NCBI GenBank assembly: GCA_013003335.1 | Contig: JABDJT010000195.1 | Location: 1 to 27,736 of the forward strand | Source of the DNA: Verrucomicrobiales bacterium | GTDB taxonomy: Bacteria; Verrucomicrobiota; Verrucomicrobiia; Verrucomicrobiales; DEV007 | Direction: 5' to 3' | DNA length: 27,736 bases | Shown here: positions 14,215 through 21,480 of the stretch, one piece after another | How the letters are laid out: each line of letters opens with the position of its first letter | How positions within the stretch are numbered: the first letter of the stretch is position 1 | Position numbers and translations under genes: made by a program | The notes under the pieces: generated by a model | Database searches by the model: none | Told to the model about the DNA's origin: nothing | What the model saw: the letters and a program-made list of their open reading frames with translations, nothing else

Positions 14215-15125
14215 TGAGCACCTCCCTCACCATCAAGGACAGCACCGTCAAGGCGACCACGCCGGAAGGCCAGACTGCCAGCATGTCGGTCGCAGATTTG
14301 GTCGAAAAAGTCAGCGGCCGGCGTCCCGAATTTCGCGGCGCCATTCTGCCGGATGGCATCAAGGCCGTGCTGCATCGCGGTCCCATCGAGATTTGGATTC
14401 ACCAAACCCCACCCCAGAAATTCCTCTTCCGGTGGATCTCCGCGCAAAGCGAAGTGAAGTATGGCAAGGGTGCGGAATACCGCGATGTCTCCCTCGCTCT
14501 GCCCTACCTGATCACGTTCGCGGTTTTCGTCCCGGGCATGAACGGCACCCTCACGTTGTCCCAGAACAACGAGTGCTTTTTCTCAAACCAGCCGTTGAAC
14601 TGGGAAGACGAGCTTTGTTACCCGGCGCTGCTGAATTGCTCGAAGTTCCGCAATCCGGATGGCTCCCCCCTTTCGTGGATCTGCTCGCAATACTTGCCGC
14701 GGAAATTTGAAGCCGAACCGGATACCGGTAAAAAGATGCGAATGGCGTTCGCGGAATTGCTCCACTGCCTGCTCGACACCGGGTTCAATTATTCGTCCGA
14801 GCACCATGAAGGCTCTTCCTGGTTTTCCGAGAGCACGAACATTGATCCGCGCATTGCCACGGTGGAGGCCTGGGAAAAAGCATCGGACACCGATCCGGAA
14901 TTTTACCGGGAAATCCCATGGCTCAGCACCGGCCTGAACGCCGGCCAGATCGCGGACCGCATTTTCGACCTGCACCACGCCAGGGCACCCCGATTCGACT
15001 CAGCCCGCGCCCTCGCCCGCCTGGTATTCAACCACGCCATCCGCACATCAAAACAAACGGCATCCAGCCCGGTTCAGCCCGAATTGCCGGGCCCGTTCAA
15101 CCCCTTCACCGATTCTTCCCTTTGA
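14214..15125 (+). CDS. PRTRC system protein B-like (E2-related) protein
   Basis: 303 residues. The central region has LALPYLITFAVF, a strand-rich segment, NECFFSNQPLNWEDELCYPALLNCSKF and DGSPLSWICSQYL. This order resembles PRTRC protein B, which has been grouped with E2-like folds: a strand, then a Pro-x-x-Asn region followed by a Gly and a Cys. C135, C142 and C157 are candidate functional cysteines, with C157 best placed for an E2-type position. The N-terminal 100 residues include VSGRRPEFRGAILPDGIKAVL. The C-terminal third is helical. It is joined to Ubl 2 before it and to the JAMM gene after it by overlapping start/stop codons, as in PRTRC cassettes where B, C, A and ThiF are neighbours. 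It may carry or position a ubiquitin-like protein; activity is not shown. Confidence 0.65.
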   Translation: MSTSLTIKDSTVKATTPEGQTASMSVADLVEKVSGRRPEFRGAILPDGIKAVLHRGPIEIWIHQTPPQKFLFRWISAQSEVKYGKGAEYRDVSLALPYLITFAVFVPGMNGTLTLSQNNECFFSNQPLNWEDELCYPALLNCSKFRNPDGSPLSWICSQYLPRKFEAEPDTGKKMRMAFAELLHCLLDTGFNYSSEHHEGSSWFSESTNIDPRIATVEAWEKASDTDPEFYREIPWLSTGLNAGQIADRIFDLHHARAPRFDSARALARLVFNHAIRTSKQTASSPVQPELPGPFNPFTDSSL

Positions 15126-15850
15126 AAGTCTCAGGACAGGAACTTCTCACTCCGGTTTACCTGAAAACCGGCGATGACATGGAGTGGCCGGAGGACGAAT
15201 CTGTCTTTCACCTCCTCACCGGTGACGGCCTGTTTCTCTGCCGAAACCATCCCTTCTTCCGCTCCAGCACACCGGTCGAACGCGGCCCGGCCGAACTCGC
15301 TGCCCACGAGCCGTTCATCAAATTGAACTATCCGAAGATTCCCGCCGAAATGTTCGAAACCGTTGTCGGATTTTTCGATTTGATCGGCTCGAAGTTCGGG
15401 GCCGAAGCTGCCGTCCTTTTCGCCTGGAACCGCAAAACGGAGCAAATCGAACTCGTCGTCCCGCCCCAGGAATCCGTCGTCGGCAAAACGTGGACCGGCC
15501 GGCCATTTCCGATCAACGTTTACTACGACGTTCCCGATTTGCCGGACGAACTCATCTTTCTGGGAGATGCCCACTGCCATGTCGAAGAGGCCGCTTTTGC
15601 CTCGAAAACCGACATCGATGACGAAATCGACCGGCCCGGAATCCACATCATCGTTGGCCGAATCGACGAGGAACCGCCCGAAATCCACATTGACGTGACC
15701 GTGGATGGTTCCCGCTTTCATGTCCGGAATTCCGCCGCCGTCATCGAAGGCTACCAGGCCCGCCGGACCGACAACATCCCTTCTGAATGGATCGATCGCG
15801 TCACGGTCTTGCCGTGGTCCACCAAAAATCACACCAGCCACAAGTCATGA
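15122..15850 (+). CDS. JAB/JAMM metalloprotease, PRTRC system protein A-like (module 2)
   Basis: 242 residues if translation starts at the TTG of 15122-15124, which overlaps the previous TGA as TTGA, the same coupling geometry as the ATGA joints elsewhere in the operon. No ATG lies near, the first in frame being at about 15179. The JAMM motif is canonical: E95 in GAEAAVLF, H151-C-H153 in GDAHCHVEE, and S161-K-T-D164 with exactly seven residues between. The zinc site is therefore complete, unlike the stretched version in module 1. The N-terminal 90 residues are alpha/beta. PRTRC protein A is a JAB-domain protein, and the neighbours fit. The likely role is cleavage of a ubiquitin-like adduct or precursor. 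Confidence 0.82.
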   Translation: MKVSGQELLTPVYLKTGDDMEWPEDESVFHLLTGDGLFLCRNHPFFRSSTPVERGPAELAAHEPFIKLNYPKIPAEMFETVVGFFDLIGSKFGAEAAVLFAWNRKTEQIELVVPPQESVVGKTWTGRPFPINVYYDVPDLPDELIFLGDAHCHVEEAAFASKTDIDDEIDRPGIHIIVGRIDEEPPEIHIDVTVDGSRFHVRNSAAVIEGYQARRTDNIPSEWIDRVTVLPWSTKNHTSHKS

Positions 15851-16599
15851 AATTCGAACCGAAAATTCCCAACGGCAGCGTCTTTAAAATCATCGGACTC
15901 GGTGGAGTCGGGAGCATCGTGGCCCGCTACCTGGCCCTGTTTCTCGGCTCTCAAAACCGCGATCTCGATCTCGTATTGATCGATGGCGACGACTTCGAGC
16001 CTTCAAACGCGACACGCATGATTTTTCCCACCTGCGGAAACAAGGCCGCCACCGTCCGCGACGATCTTCTTGCCGGTTTTGCTCACTCACGACTCTCGAT
16101 CCGCGCCATCGAGGAGTTCGTCACCTACGAAAACATCGATCAACTCATTCAGCCCGGCGACTATGTTCTGCTCGGCCTCGACAATCACGCAAGCCGCAAA
16201 ATGATTTCCGAGTATTGCGAATGTTCGTGTCGCGACATCACCCTGGTTTCCGGCGGAAATGATGGCGTCGAACCGGATTCAACCGGCACCCGCGGCCGGG
16301 GCACGTTTGGCAATGTGCAGGTGTATCTAATCCAGAATGGAAAAGACCTCACGCTGCCCCTGACCGCCCATCACCCCGAGATCGCGAATCCGGCCGATTC
16401 TCTCCCCACGGATTTGAACTGCACGGAACTGATCGCCAGTACGCCCCAAATTCTCTTCGCCAATCTCGCAACAGCCTCCGCGATGTTGAATGCGCTCTGG
16501 TTGCATCTCTGCGGTGCCCTGAAATATTCCGAGGCCGTTCTCGACATCGGCGAGGCAGTCATGCGTCCCGTAGAGATGATTTCGAACCAACAGGGTTGA
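15847..16599 (+). CDS. E1-like ThiF family protein of PRTRC type (module 2)
   Basis: 250 residues from the ATG at 15847, overlapping the JAMM stop as ATGA. The nucleotide loop is GLGGVGS (17-23), then VLIDGDDFEPSNATR with the Asp, Asn and Arg that adenylating ThiF/E1 proteins use around ATP. LNCTE (C192) lies where a nucleophile Cys is often placed, followed by STPQ and a helix (LFANLATASAMLNALW). There are no CxxC zinc pairs of the ThiF/MoeB kind except an isolated CECSC near 125. Size and order match the ThiF-like protein of PRTRC cassettes. It should adenylate or transfer a beta-grasp protein. The last residues (NQQG) and stop are encoded by repeat copy 3, so the natural C-terminus may be shorter in relatives. 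Confidence 0.8.
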   Translation: MKFEPKIPNGSVFKIIGLGGVGSIVARYLALFLGSQNRDLDLVLIDGDDFEPSNATRMIFPTCGNKAATVRDDLLAGFAHSRLSIRAIEEFVTYENIDQLIQPGDYVLLGLDNHASRKMISEYCECSCRDITLVSGGNDGVEPDSTGTRGRGTFGNVQVYLIQNGKDLTLPLTAHHPEIANPADSLPTDLNCTELIASTPQILFANLATASAMLNALWLHLCGALKYSEAVLDIGEAVMRPVEMISNQQG

Positions 16600-16625
16600 T
16601 TCGCCAAACCAACCCTGTTTACTCG
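16588..16625 (+). repeat. 38-bp intergenic palindromic element, copy 3
   Basis: AACAGGGTTG and CAACCCTGTT form a 10-bp perfect stem. The element contains the last codons and TGA (16597-16599) of the module-2 ThiF gene and, on the other strand, the stop codon of thiG (16619-16621). It closes the ubiquitin-like operon and sits at the meeting point of two convergent genes. Same orientation as copy 2, so the two form direct repeats around module 2. Confidence 0.88.
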
Positions 16626-17413
16626 TTCCCGCCGTTTTCGAGAAAAGCCGTCAGCGGGCTCGTCGGAGACGCTTCAAAATTCGATTCCGGCACACCGCAT
16701 TCGAACGCCATTCGGCCGGCTTTGACGGCCATTTTGAATGCCGCAGCCATTTTCACCGGATCGTTCGCAATGGCGATCGCAGTATTGACCAGCACAGCGT
16801 CCGCCCCCATTTCCAGCGCTTCAGCGGCATGGCTCGGAGCGCCCAGTCCGGCATCGACGACGACCGGAACAGTCGCCTGGTCGAGGATAATTTCGATCTG
16901 CCGCCGCGTGTCGATTCCCTGGTTCGACCCAATTGGCGAACCGAGCGGCATGACCGTGGCCGTTCCCACATCCTGCAACCGCTTCGCCAGGACGGGATCG
17001 GCGTTGATGTATGGCAGAACTGTGAAGCCTTCCTTCACGAGCACCTCCGCCGCGGCGAGAGTTTCGATGGGATCGGGCAACAGGTACTTCGGATCCGGAT
17101 GAATCTCGAGCTTCACCCATTTCGGTAGCCCGGCGGTCGCCGCCAGCCGGGCCAGGCGGACGGCTTCGTCGGCGTTCATGGCCCCGCTCGTGTTCGGCAG
17201 GACGAGGTATTTTTCGCCGTCAATGAAATCCAGGATATTCGCGAAGGGATCGTTTTTCCCCGACAGGTCGGCCCGACGGAGAGCCACTGTCACGATCTCC
17301 GTGCCGGAGGCCTCAAGGGCGTCCCGCATGGTTTCGTTCGACGAAAATTTCCCCGTTCCCGTCAGCAGGCGGGACTGAAATGATCGATCAGCAATCTGGA
17401 GGGGCTCACTCAA
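16619..17413 (-). CDS. thiG: thiazole synthase ThiG
   Basis: 264 residues, normal for ThiG. A TIM-barrel protein with LLTGTGKFSSNETMRDALEASGTEIVTVALRR in the N-terminus (key part TGKFSSNETM), the Schiff-base lysine at about 101 in WVKLEIHPDP, MPLGSPIGSNQGI, VVVDAGLGAPSHAAEALEMGADAVLVNTA and the usual C-terminal end. It forms the thiazole phosphate of thiamin from deoxyxylulose 5-phosphate, an imine of glycine and ThiS-thiocarboxylate. No thiS, thiH/thiO or thiamin-type thiF is next to it; the ThiF-like gene that converges on it belongs to the ubiquitin-like locus. No TPP riboswitch was seen in the 77 bp upstream. Confidence 0.96.
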   Translation of the reverse strand: MSEPLQIADRSFQSRLLTGTGKFSSNETMRDALEASGTEIVTVALRRADLSGKNDPFANILDFIDGEKYLVLPNTSGAMNADEAVRLARLAATAGLPKWVKLEIHPDPKYLLPDPIETLAAAEVLVKEGFTVLPYINADPVLAKRLQDVGTATVMPLGSPIGSNQGIDTRRQIEIILDQATVPVVVDAGLGAPSHAAEALEMGADAVLVNTAIAIANDPVKMAAAFKMAVKAGRMAFECGVPESNFEASPTSPLTAFLENGGNE

Positions 17414-17490
17414 AATTCCGTGATTGTGGATACTCGATACCGCAATTCGCGGGACTTGAAACTTGAATCTGAAAACTTGAGACTCGTTTC

Positions 17491-18843
17491 ATGAAATGGA
17501 TTCCCGCTCTCTTGTTCGCTCTCGCCGCCCCGTTTTGCACCGCTGCAGAACCCATCGACCTCGGCGACCGGTTGGAGCTTTTCACCGACAACTACCTGCT
17601 GGCCGGAACAGACGGCGACGTCGAGCAGGTTCTCATCCTCCCGGAACCGAAAGACGTCGTTATCACCTGCGACGACGCGTGGGAGGGGAACACCAGCGGT
17701 TACTTCGGTCTATTCGAAGACGGCGATGAATTCAAAATGATCTATCGCGGCTGGCGGCATGATCCGGAAACGAAAAAGGAATTGCAGGACGAAGTCACCT
17801 GCCTGGCGGTCAGCAAGAACGGCCTGAAATTCACCAAGCCGAACCTCGGCGTTCGCGAATTCAAGGGATCGAAGGAAAACAACATCATCTGGAACGGCGG
17901 CGGTTCGCACAACTTTTTCGGATTTCTCGACACGAATCCCGAAGCGAAGCCGGAAGGAAAATACAAAGCGCTTGCCGGCATGAAGGGCGGCCTCGTTCCT
18001 CTTCAGTCAACGGATGCGGTGAACTGGAAAAAGATCGTCGACAAGGCAGTGATCACGAACGGCGCGTTTGATTCGCAAAACCTCGCTTTCTATGACAATC
18101 ACCGCGGCGAATACCGCGCCTACTGGCGGTATTTTTCGAAAACCGGTTTCCGGGCCATTCGCACAGCAACTTCGAAAGACTTCGTGAATTGGGAAAAAGA
18201 AGAGGACCTGAAATACACCGAAGGAACTCCCGAACAGCACCTCTACACCAACGCCGTGCAACCCTACTTTCGCGCTCCCCACCTCTTCATCGGATTCCCG
18301 ACCCGCTATCTCCCCGGAGAAGGCCAGCGCGTTGAACCGATCCTCATGACCAGCCGGGATGGCGTGCTTTTCCATCGCTGGAACGACCCGGTCGTGCCCG
18401 AATCCGCTCCCGAAGACCGGAAAGGAAATCGCAGCAACTACATGACCTGGGGCATACTCCAACTCCCCGGAAAACCGGACGAAATCTCCGTCTACGCGAC
18501 CGAAAGCTACTACGGCCCGAAGCCGGGACGCGTTCGTCGCTTCGTTTATCGCACGGATGGCTTCGTTGCCCTGCGCGGCGGGAAAAACGGCGGGAACGCC
18601 ACGACGAAATTTCTCCGCACCGACGAAGATCAACTGCTCGTAAACTACGTCGCAAACAAAGGGGGCAGCCTCGTGATCGAAGCGCTTGATGCCGGAGGAA
18701 ACCGCTTCTCCACCTCCAAACCACTGACCGGGGACAGCACGGCAGCGAAGGTGGAATGGGAAAAACCGGTCGATTTCAAGATCGGCGTGAAGCTCCGTTT
18801 TTCGCTCACGAATGCTGATTTATACTCGATCAAGTTTGAATAG
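17491..18843 (+). CDS. secreted glycosidase-like five-bladed beta-propeller protein
   Basis: 450 residues. The first 19 form a signal peptide (MKWIPALLFALAAPFCTAA). The mature part is beta-rich with repeated blade-type phrases (LFEDGDEFKMIYRGWRHD, YRAYWRYFSKTGFRAIRTATSKDFVNWE, ILMTSRDGVLFHRWNDPVV), including the S-x-D-x-x-x-W pattern common in GH32, GH43, GH68 and GH130-type propellers. A DxxxW-type pattern and acidic residues are present, but catalytic residues cannot be named with confidence. Such secreted propellers are frequent in Verrucomicrobiota and Planctomycetota. It is divergent from thiG (gap 17414-17490) and is followed 9 bp later by a small membrane protein gene. Confidence 0.72.
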   Translation: MKWIPALLFALAAPFCTAAEPIDLGDRLELFTDNYLLAGTDGDVEQVLILPEPKDVVITCDDAWEGNTSGYFGLFEDGDEFKMIYRGWRHDPETKKELQDEVTCLAVSKNGLKFTKPNLGVREFKGSKENNIIWNGGGSHNFFGFLDTNPEAKPEGKYKALAGMKGGLVPLQSTDAVNWKKIVDKAVITNGAFDSQNLAFYDNHRGEYRAYWRYFSKTGFRAIRTATSKDFVNWEKEEDLKYTEGTPEQHLYTNAVQPYFRAPHLFIGFPTRYLPGEGQRVEPILMTSRDGVLFHRWNDPVVPESAPEDRKGNRSNYMTWGILQLPGKPDEISVYATESYYGPKPGRVRRFVYRTDGFVALRGGKNGGNATTKFLRTDEDQLLVNYVANKGGSLVIEALDAGGNRFSTSKPLTGDSTAAKVEWEKPVDFKIGVKLRFSLTNADLYSIKFE

Positions 18844-18852
18844 AGTCTTTTC

Positions 18853-19245
18853 ATGACTCTAGTGAACAGCCCGCAGCCGACCGTGATGCGCTGGCTGAAC
18901 GTGGCGATTCTTGTCGTTTCTTCAATTTTGATCCTGGGCATTTGGGCGGCCAGTTGGTCTTACTCCTTTGTCTGGGCCAAAAATCACTCTTTCCGGTCAT
19001 CCAAAAACCTGGGCCTGGCTCTGGTTGTCGGGCGAAATCGAATTGTCATCGGCGTCGCAACGATCCGGTTCAGCGAGAGCCCACCTTCCATCAACCATTT
19101 GATGCCGAAAGCCTGCAATCATTCCTGGGGACTCGATACCGCTCCCGGACGCTGGTTCATTGTCTTTCCGATTCCAATTCTCCTCGTGATTCCAGCCTCG
19201 ATCTGGTTGTTCTGTCGAAGCGGAAATTCGCGCGAAAACGAATGA
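18853..19245 (+). CDS. hypothetical small membrane protein
   Basis: 130 residues with two hydrophobic segments, one near the N-terminus (LNVAILVVSSILILGIWAAS) and one near the C-terminus (WFIVFPIPILLVIPASIWLF), and about 70 extracytoplasmic or loop residues between. Small two-helix proteins of this kind are common in Planctomycetota and Verrucomicrobiota and mostly unassigned. It starts 9 bp after the propeller gene. The stop codon touches repeat copy 4. Function is unknown. Confidence 0.62.
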   Translation: MTLVNSPQPTVMRWLNVAILVVSSILILGIWAASWSYSFVWAKNHSFRSSKNLGLALVVGRNRIVIGVATIRFSESPPSINHLMPKACNHSWGLDTAPGRWFIVFPIPILLVIPASIWLFCRSGNSRENE

Positions 19246-19281
19246 ACAGGGGCGGTTCGCCGAACCAACCCTGTTGGATCG
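19244..19281 (+). repeat. 38-bp intergenic palindromic element, copy 4
   Basis: Outer arms AACAGGG / CCCTGTT and an inner perfect GGTTC / GAACC stem with GCC loop. It lies between two convergent genes: it overlaps the stop of the membrane protein gene (19243-19245) and ends one base before the stop of the SDR gene (19282-19284). Confidence 0.87.
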
Positions 19282-20052
19282 TCAAACGCCCTGCGCTGTC
19301 GGCCGGATCAGCACATCCGTGATCTCGGCTGTCGCCGGCATTTTCAGCTGCGCGAGGACAACGTCCGCGATTTCCTCCGGCTGCAAAATCGGGTAACCAA
19401 TCGCTTCGTACTTGGCCGCACCGTCTGTGCCGGCCTTGAAATAATCATCCAGCAACTCTGTGTCGACAAAGCCGGGCGAAATACTGGACACCCGCGTCGG
19501 ATTTTCCATGAGACGCAATTCCTGCCGCAGCCCTTCGGTCATGGCGCGCACTGCAAACTTCGTGGCGGCGTAAAATCCGCCCCGACCGGGAACGCGGTGA
19601 CCGGACATGCTGCCGAGATTGACCACATGCCCACCGGTGTCTTCCGGGAAAAATTTCAGAGCCTCCCGCGTCGCCACTGCGAGAGCGAGGACGTTGAGAT
19701 TCAGCATCTCCCGCCAGTCCTGCGTGTTTCCATCAACCAGCTTCGCCTGCCTTCCGATCCCGGCGGAATTGATCAGGATATCCAGTTTCCCTCCGGCCTG
19801 ACCAGCTCCCTCCGCGATGGCGCATTCAATTTCAACCACGTCGAAAAAATCGGCGGTGACAATCGCTGCCTCCGGGCCCCCTGCCTTTTGAATCGACTCC
19901 GCCACTGCCTCCAGTCTTTCCAATCGTCTGGCGCATAGCACCACTTGAACCCCTTGCCGGCCGAGGGCAGTCGCGATGGCGCGGCCGATGCCGCTCGAAG
20001 CTCCGGTAACAAAGGCGGTTTTCCCGGTAAGTTCGGTCGGTGGATTCGTCAT
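19282..20052 (-). CDS. short-chain dehydrogenase/reductase (SDR) family oxidoreductase
   Basis: 256 residues from the ATG at 20050-20052, the usual SDR size. An in-frame ATG 51 bp further upstream would overlap the divergent propeller gene and adds a sequence unlike SDRs, so the shorter start is preferred. The nucleotide loop is TGASSGIG (about 16-23), NSAGIG follows, and the catalytic Ser, Tyr and Lys are at about 148, 161 and 165 (GSMSGH, YAATK). Classical SDR enzymes use NAD(P)H to reduce or oxidise carbonyl or hydroxyl groups; the substrate is not known. The gene is divergent from a PQQ-type propeller gene across about 50 bp. Confidence 0.9.
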   Translation of the reverse strand: MTNPPTELTGKTAFVTGASSGIGRAIATALGRQGVQVVLCARRLERLEAVAESIQKAGGPEAAIVTADFFDVVEIECAIAEGAGQAGGKLDILINSAGIGRQAKLVDGNTQDWREMLNLNVLALAVATREALKFFPEDTGGHVVNLGSMSGHRVPGRGGFYAATKFAVRAMTEGLRQELRLMENPTRVSSISPGFVDTELLDDYFKAGTDGAAKYEAIGYPILQPEEIADVVLAQLKMPATAEITDVLIRPTAQGV

Positions 20053-20101
20053 GCCGGAATCGTAGCGGAAAATCGGGAAAAATCGCGTAGGTTTCCGCTC
20101 C

Positions 20102-21406
20102 ATGATTTGGCGAATTGCTTCCCTCTCGATTGCCCTCGGCCTGACTGCATTGGCCGACGACTGGCCGCATTTTCTCGGGCCGAAAACTGATTCCCATTCG
20201 GCGGAAACCGGGCTCGATCTCGATTTTACGGAAGAAGATCTTGAGCCGGCCTGGACCTACGAACGCGGAAAGGGCCACACCGGCCCGGTGATCGCCGGGG
20301 AATATCTCGTCTTCATTCACCAACTCGACGAAAAAGAGGAAATCGTCTGCCTGAACCCCGACACCGGCGAAGCGCGCTGGAAGCACAGCTATGCGACCGT
20401 CGTGAACCAGAATTTCGGAATTTTCGACGAACCCTTTGGCCCGCCCGTGATCGATCCGGAAACCGGGACCGTTTTCACCCACGGAAACGACGGTGACTTG
20501 AAAGCGCTGAAACTGGAGGACGGTGAAGTCATTTGGGAAAAAAATCTCGATAAAGATTACGGAGTACCGCCGACCTTTTTTGGACGCGGTTCCGGTCCGC
20601 TCGTCCATGGCGATTTACTGATCGTTCACAACGGAACGAACGACGCCTGCGTGGTCGCATTTGACAAAAAAACCGGCGCGGAAAAATGGAAATCCCCTCA
20701 TGCCTGGAACGGAAGCTACGCCTCGCCGGTGATCGGCAAGGTGAATGGCGAAGACCGGATTTTCGTTTTCGCCGGAGGCAAAACCCGGCCACCCCACGGC
20801 GGATTGCTTTGCGTGGATCCGAAGGACGGAAAAATCAATGACGCTTATACCTGGCGCACATCCAACCCAACCAGCGTAAACGCTGCTTCGCCCGTTCCGT
20901 GCGGCGAGAATCGCGTGTTTATCAGCGAGGACTACGGGCTCGGCGGTGTGATGATCCAGTATGACGAGAATTTCAAAGCCCGCACCGCGTGGAAAGCCGG
21001 CGATTTCGGCTGCCAGTTTCAAACCCCGATCTATCACGACGGGGTCATTTACGGCTTCGGTGGAACGGGCGGCCTGATGGTGGCTTACGACGTCACCTAC
21101 GGAAACCTGCTCTGGAGCGAGACGTTCCTGCGGCTCACGATTCAGCACAACGACCGGAAACTGCCCGTCAACCTTGGTCGCGCCAGCATGATTTACGTGC
21201 AGGACTCCTTTATCTGCCTCGGTGAAAGCGGCACCCTGCTCCGACTCGATCTCAGCGCCCACAGCCGCCCCTCCGTTCTTTCCAAAGCCCAGCCCTTTTA
21301 TGCGCCGGAAAGCTGGGCTCCGCCGGCAATCGCCAACGGCCGGCTATACCTGATGCAGAACGAGATGGGCCGGAAGTTGATCTGCTACGATTTGCGGAAA
21401 AAGTAG
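20102..21406 (+). CDS. secreted PQQ-like beta-propeller repeat protein
   Basis: 434 residues, with a signal peptide of about 18 residues (IASLSIALGLTALA). The mature region starts DDWPHFLGPKTDSHS, the typical opening of planctomycete/verrucomicrobial outer-wall propellers, and then has repeated PQQ-like blades such as CLNPDTGEARWKHSY, LKLEDGEVIWEKNLD, FDKKTGAEKWKSP and LRLDLS. Each has the A-x-D-x-x-T-G-x-x-x-W pattern. No quinoprotein dehydrogenase metal site was recognised, so a structural or substrate-binding propeller (BamB-like) is more likely than an alcohol dehydrogenase. A short stretch with repeat copy 5 separates it from aroB. Confidence 0.83.
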   Translation: MIWRIASLSIALGLTALADDWPHFLGPKTDSHSAETGLDLDFTEEDLEPAWTYERGKGHTGPVIAGEYLVFIHQLDEKEEIVCLNPDTGEARWKHSYATVVNQNFGIFDEPFGPPVIDPETGTVFTHGNDGDLKALKLEDGEVIWEKNLDKDYGVPPTFFGRGSGPLVHGDLLIVHNGTNDACVVAFDKKTGAEKWKSPHAWNGSYASPVIGKVNGEDRIFVFAGGKTRPPHGGLLCVDPKDGKINDAYTWRTSNPTSVNAASPVPCGENRVFISEDYGLGGVMIQYDENFKARTAWKAGDFGCQFQTPIYHDGVIYGFGGTGGLMVAYDVTYGNLLWSETFLRLTIQHNDRKLPVNLGRASMIYVQDSFICLGESGTLLRLDLSAHSRPSVLSKAQPFYAPESWAPPAIANGRLYLMQNEMGRKLICYDLRKK

Positions 21407-21426
21407 TCGATTCCGGAAAAACCATC

Positions 21427-21464
21427 CAACAGGGTACGCTCGTCGAACCGAGCCTGTTCATTCG
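21427..21464 (+). repeat. 38-bp intergenic palindromic element, copy 5
   Basis: Arms AACAGG / CCTGTT with an inner GCTCG / CGAGC stem. It is the most diverged copy, but the changes keep a stem, and the length of 38 nt is unchanged. It lies in the 74-bp gap between the PQQ-propeller gene and aroB, both on the plus strand. Confidence 0.82.
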
Positions 21465-21480
21465 AAATTCGCTGTCCCCC

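Noticed and set aside
15847..16599. ThiF for thiamin synthesis next to thiG
   Set aside because: The gene overlaps a JAMM gene and follows PRTRC-like genes, lacks ThiF-type zinc pairs and is convergent with thiG; no thiS is present.
17414..17490. TPP riboswitch before thiG
   Set aside because: The short gap lacks the conserved CTGAGA and other TPP-box sequences.
1750..21464. CRISPR array from the repeated 38-bp sequence
   Set aside because: Copies are kilobases apart at gene ends and one is inverted; there are no regular spacers or cas genes.
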